Source: Arthrobotrys musiformis
Lineage: Eukaryota > Ascomycota > Orbiliomycetes > Orbiliales > Orbiliaceae
Assembly (NCBI GenBank): GCA_036971715.1
Contig: JAVHJL010000003.1
Span: 2,914,001-2,978,000, forward strand
Length of the DNA: 64,000 nt
Reading direction: 5' to 3'
In this document: piece after piece, positions 59,352-64,000 of the stretch
Numbering within the stretch: position 1 is the first letter of the stretch
How the letters are laid out: each line of letters starts with the position of its first letter
Notes under the pieces: generated by a model
The model's input: the letters and a program-made list of their open reading frames with translations, nothing else
Told to the model about the DNA's origin: nothing
Database searches by the model: none
Translations under genes and position numbers: made by a program

Positions 59352-61256
59352 GATCCTATGGCTGGATGGATCGCTTTAGATGGCGTAGATATATAGAATA
59401 GAGGGCCCGAAGCTGGCGATGATATGATTTATTCTGATGGCCGCCCAAGCAGACGTAGTATGCAGGATGATGGTGGTGGCGATGATGGCGATGATGTTGG
59501 AAACCGAAGATGAAGTCGTGAACTGGGTGCAGGCAGCTCGGGCGAATGAATGAACGAATCGAAATCGAAATTTTTGGCTGGAGCGCCGGGCAGCGTGTTG
59601 TTCGAACCTAATTTTAAAACAAAATGCTTAAAAGGTCCGGCCGCCAACGTCATCCAACACGCCGCAGATACAAATCACATACACTCGTATTGTATATATT
59701 ATCAGAATGCACCGTAGATATCAGTAAGGAAATACACTATGCTTTTCGAGGTATCTTGATAATCTCACTTGTGTGTATTGAGGTTGCACGAGGAATTCGT
59801 TTAATTCCAAAGATCCTGCATTTAACCTGCGAATCAAGTCATTGTGTAATATATAATACAAGATAATATAATATATACATGTACGGACTGAAGAAGCATT
59901 GTTGATTTGTGGATACAAGTCCTGGAGGTCTTTAAAGTCGCCTCCAAACTATTCCTGAGAAAGCCATCGTGCAGTTATAACGTTACTGGAGTAACGTTCT
60001 CGGGCGTAGACAATATTGCTGCGGGCCTTAGATGCGATAACATATCCCCTTTGTGAGTATATTTCTCAATCAAGTATACCACAATCAAGTTAAAATACTA
60101 TACCATCAACCCGCGCTATAATTTACTTAGATATATATAATGTAAGCCAACGCCGTGGTCATATCAGAGAAATCGAACCCAAATCCACAATAGCGAAGAG
60201 AAGCCGCAAGATAGAAGTCAAATTTATATATGTTCCGTAACGTTATAACGTAATTAAGCATTATGGATATAGTATGGACCGTGTAGTGTTTAAACGCAGA
60301 GCTCAAGAAGAAGATAGACCGAAAGGCCCCGCTAACCCCTCCCGCTTACAATCATACTACATTAATATATTAAACTATAGTAGGAGCAATCCATGAAGAA
60401 GCCCATATCTTTACCTCTATCTCGACGACTTCAATATAATATTTTAGAGGTGGTGCGAGAAACATAAATGATACGATTGCGGTTGGACACAGCCGCTCGA
60501 CCATGAAGCATACCGGAACATCTGTCTTTAAAGCCCGCTCTCAACACGGAAGACAAAGGATTCGAATTCCACAAAGAATCATAACGATGGAGGGCGGGTT
60601 ATAACTATGCCCATTATGACTAGCGGTCATAAGGTTCGTAACGTTTACAACGCGGAAATGGACCCGCCACCAACATGTCCTATTCCAGTGGCTTATGCGT
60701 GGCGACAATGTGGCATTTGACAACAGGACAACACGGGTTTATCATGATTTCACGTTCAACTCAAGCACACCGTCTGGCCTCGAGACTACATTCAACTGCA
60801 CGCCGCTCATGTGAAAAACATGTGCACATCGTTAGATTCTTTGAATTCGGCCTCCCAGGAAACCCAACTTTAGTTTGCCCAAAATAAAGCTTTGGAAATA
60901 GTCGTCTTCGTAAATACATTGTATATAATATGATCATGGGCGCGCTAGAGTGTGCCTTTATATATATTATAGTTGAATTTCGCAGATGTGGGGGGTAACT
61001 TTGAGGTTAAAGGCTCTGTAACAGACTTAAAAGCCCTGGTTTAATTAATATATAATCAAAACAAGATGATAAATCTAGTTGTATCTTTTGCATCAAGTCA
61101 AAAGTCTGCTAAAAGCCGGTATACCAGCTTTTTGATACTCTGTTAATGTCTGAAAGCTGTGAGGGTAGACGGAGTAATATCAATGCTCACAGCTATATCT
61201 AAAAGTTAGCAAAAGATCTATTGACGCATTTTTAGTCCGCGCAAGAACGGTGAAAC
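59352..61256. other. 1.9-kb intergenic region, AT-rich
   Basis: The first 250 bp are the promoter and leader of the RBM26-like gene. The rest is AT-rich with many TATA/ATAT runs and no supported frame. Confidence 0.5.
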
Positions 61257-63335
61257 TCACAAATTATATTCTATCCCCTTCACCATCGAAGATTTGCTGG
61301 TAAAATTCGATCGTTCCTTCATCAACGCCGCTCGATACTCCCTTGCCTCCTCCAGTGGTATTGTTGGCGGCAGCTCTTTGGTAATCATCTGAAATAGCTC
61401 CTCGGCCAGTTTCCCCGGACGACCCGAGCGGAGTGCGCTTTCAACACTCGCCCTGAAATCGGGCTGTTGGGGTCCGATGGTTTTAGTCGATGGGATCTTG
61501 AGTATTAGCAAATTAGCAGAGCGTTTAAAGAAGGACAGTGCAGGCTAGGGGTAATTATAGTTACCTCGCTGTCATTCGAGGGATCACAAAGGAAGAAAAC
61601 TAAGATCTTGCGGTGTCCGGGTTTTGTTCGATCTTCCAAAGAAAATGGCGGGACGCCGTGTTGGTATACATTGGGGAAGACGATGGCCCGGTTGTCCTAA
61701 AATATACATCAGCGGTACTGCAGCTGCCAACAGAACAAAATACTACTGTATGGTCCAAAGAGGGTTAAAAGGCACATACGGTCGTATAGATGTTTCCCAA
61801 CTCTTGCACCCCGCAATCGGGTTCCATATTGTGAACGATGCCCCAGTTGGAAGATTGCACTCCCGGGTTCCGCTCAACATCGACGGTTCGACGGAATAGG
61901 AGCTCGGAACTTGTGATGTTTTCTTGTGAATAGTAGTATATTCCTGTCGCCACAATCCGCTCGTTCTACGACTTGATTTAGCTTGGTCCCGGAAAGGCAC
62001 GTGGTTATCGACTCCAAGTTACCCTCATGGCTTCAACATGCCAGCTACCCCCACCATACTGCGGCTTTTCCGGCGTTAACATGATATTCGCGAGCTTGAC
62101 GATGACTTTCACGGTCTTCCCATCCAGCTTGATCTGATCGGTAATGTTGGGAGGAGACCACACTCTATTATGGTCCACCCCCCCCAAGTCCCAAAGTTCG
62201 TAGTCCGGGTGTGCATCTTCATAATCCTCCTCGACCATCGCATTAAAGTCAACAGTTAACTCCTCCCCATTTTCGTACTGCTCTAATAACTCCTCCCAGC
62301 CCTTTGTATAAGGTTCCGTAAGAATCATCCGTTTGGATTCATTCCTGCTATAATCTGTGAACTCATATGGAGTCCACGTTCGGTAGCGGAGATGATTCTC
62401 CGCACTTAGATCTGCGAGAAGGTGATTGAACATCGGGACGAATTTGGAGAATATCTTCTCCAAGATCGGGTGGAAGAGTTCCTTCTGGCCTGGACCGTTA
62501 AGATTGTTAATATGCGATGCGATATGCGTGCTCTTCCCATCGGCGGAAACTTCGAATTCCGACGGCAGCCAGCAGAATTTCTTGGACCATCCGTTCATAT
62601 AGATGTCTGCTTTCGAAGGTGTGATGACGCGGGTGTACGTGTCGACATCGTAACCATCGTAAGACTCGTAAGAATCATCCGAGTTGTACGGATCATCATC
62701 GTCTTCTGGGCGGAAAGCGAGATGCCTGTTCCCAGGAATAAGAGCAGCGGGGGGGCAGTTAATGGCGTTTCCGTCCACATCCACGGTTCTACCGTAAACT
62801 ACTGGCCACATGGACGGATGCACAAGATTCAGAACTATGTTATCCGTACCTGGATGCCAATCCTTCTGCTCCTCGGGAACGTTTTCCAAAGTCGCGACGG
62901 CTAAACAAGTTTATTTAGTCAACTTTCCTTCCAGCTATAATTTTTAATTCCAACGGACTCACCATCAATCAACTCCCGCCTCAGTTCCTCACCAATCAAC
63001 CCATCAGCCTTCCAAACAACATCAATATCCGGCTCAATACACAACCCCTCCTCCCGCAGCTTCTCAATATAAGCTTTATAAGCCTTCAACTCCTTATCCA
63101 CAAATTTCACAACATCGGTAGTCCACACGATGACATTGGTATCATAATAACTCAGGCGTTTCTCGTCTTCCGCTGCCGCTTCTCGGAACCATTTGACCAT
63201 GAGCTTGCGGTCTGTGATTTTTTCCATCCAGTTGGGTTTCGCTCTGATGTTGGCGGTGAATTGTTGGATCGCTTGGTCTAGGAATGACTGGGCTGACGCC
63301 GGGGGGCCTGCTAGTGGGTGGGGGTATCCGGTCAT
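61257..63335 (-). CDS. DUF4246 family protein
   Basis: Five exons (62963..63335, 62023..62900, 61780..61965, 61565..61696, 61257..61496) encode 602 residues with all phases closing. Recognised blocks of this mostly fungal family are NIVLNLVHPSMWPVVYGRT, FCWLPSEFEV, the GGGSWHVEAMRNERIVATGIYYY segment split across the exon 2-3 junction, and DNRAIVFPNVYQHGV followed by GHRKILVFFLCDP. The arrangement of a His-containing WHVE motif, a later His in YQHGV and the R-K-I-L-V-FFL strand resembles a 2-oxoglutarate/Fe(II) oxygenase fold, but no substrate is known to me. The stop at 61257 overlaps a GTGAGT, so a further short exon is possible. Function is unknown. Confidence 0.88.
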
Positions 63336-64000
63336 TATTTTTGTCTATTGGGTATATTTCAACCTTGGGGGGTTCGATTCGCGAATTCGTCAATGTTGAT
63401 TAATTTGGTGTATTTAGGGGTGGAGGACAAATATTCAGGTCCCCGAGTTTCGAAATTACAGGATGGCAAGCAGGACGGCTATTTCTCTCTTGACATACAA
63501 TTGAACCAATTTATAACCGTGCCCGAACTGCAGCAGCGCAGCGCAGCTAACTGTTCAGCTCAAACCAACGCGGGAAAGATCGATTCGACGCGGGGTTTAA
63601 CGTTTGATCCACGTTGGGTTCTCGCGCGCCAAGGCGGGTGGATCTGTTCAAGATTCGACATATGTCACAGGTTTAATCGAGCCAGAGACTGGGGGTATAT
63701 AAGATTGTCCTTTTTGTATGCACACGTGTGTATGCCACACTAAATAAACCAATTGGACTCAGGTTGTTTTCAGAAAGAGATGGGATACCTTCATGACAAT
63801 ATTTCCGACAGACCTCATGATCAACCAGTAATCTCGTTCCGCCAACTGGTTAGTTCAACGTTGCAGCGAGCGCGAGCTGAAGCTAAGCAAGTAGCTCAGT
63901 TTGAGCTCGAGGTACGACGCCACCAACACATGGCGTAGCACAACGGGACAAGGCCAACTAGACTATTATATTACTCTAGATCTAATTACTACGATATGAT
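63336..64000. other. Right edge: promoter of the DUF4246 gene and possible exon fragment
   Basis: The first part is the DUF4246 upstream region. A helix-like frame (63773-63938, plus strand) follows a TTTTCAG at 63766-63772 and ends in a stop; it could be the last exon of a gene or chance. No partner exon was found. Confidence 0.35.

Noticed and set aside
1..64000. Secondary-metabolite cluster, mating-type locus, CRISPR or intact transposon
   Set aside because: No polyketide or peptide synthase, HMG/alpha-box, transposase, reverse transcriptase, long terminal repeat or regularly spaced repeats could be seen.

Overview
The window is nuclear DNA of a filamentous ascomycete (Pezizomycotina-type). 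The evidence is intron-rich genes with short introns (mostly about 50-140 bp, GTAWGT-like donors, CTAAY-like branch sites), single-copy housekeeping genes that are clearly fungal (URA3, eEF2, eIF5B, ARH1, a DUF4246 gene), a tRNA-Leu with an intron, and C/T-rich 5' leaders. I cannot name the species. No operons, CRISPR arrays, rRNA or intact transposons are visible.

Layout. 0.2-5.7 kb: a METTL16-type RNA m6A methyltransferase (minus) diverges from adrenodoxin reductase ARH1 (plus), which converges on L-2-hydroxyglutarate dehydrogenase (minus). 6.3-9.4 kb: eEF2 (minus). 10.7-12.6 kb: an unrecognised Ser/Thr/Pro-rich protein (minus). 15.0-17.4 kb: a DUF300/TMEM184-family membrane protein (minus). 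18.1-19.0 kb: URA3 (minus). 19-29 kb: a gene-poor stretch with only tRNA-Leu(AAG) (minus) and an MIT-domain-like gene (minus). 28.9-30.0 kb: a STYX-like dual-specificity phosphatase (plus). 31.2-36.4 kb: an 18-exon DDB1/CPSF-A/MMS1 family gene (minus). 37.3-37.6 kb: a candidate two-exon gene for a 53-residue membrane protein (plus). 40.1-41.9 kb: a TBC1D20-type Rab GAP with a C-terminal membrane anchor (plus). 44.3-46.4 kb: an Atos/FAM214-type protein (plus). 47.5-48.7 kb: an unrecognised single-pass membrane protein (minus). 52.0-55.4 kb: eIF5B (plus). 56.7-59.4 kb: an RBM26/27-Rmn1 type RNA-binding protein (minus). 61.3-63.3 kb: a DUF4246 protein (minus).

The genes do not form a cluster or a pathway. 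Translation (eEF2, eIF5B, tRNA-Leu), RNA metabolism (METTL16, RBM26-like), mitochondrial redox (ARH1, L2HGDH) and membrane traffic (TBC, MIT, DUF300) are interspersed, as is normal in such genomes. I rebuilt exon structures by hand from splice signals, reading phase and conserved protein motifs. In all multi-exon models the phases close without frameshift.

The most notable observation is a set of extremely small coding exons that ORF-based or naive gene callers would miss: 11 nt in the METTL16 homologue, 18 nt in the DUF300 gene, 26 nt in the DDB1-like gene and an 8-nt first coding exon in eEF2. I do not see a convincing new multi-gene system. Other points worth a second look are the small membrane-protein gene, the histidine-less CX5R phosphatase and the divergent DDB1-family protein.
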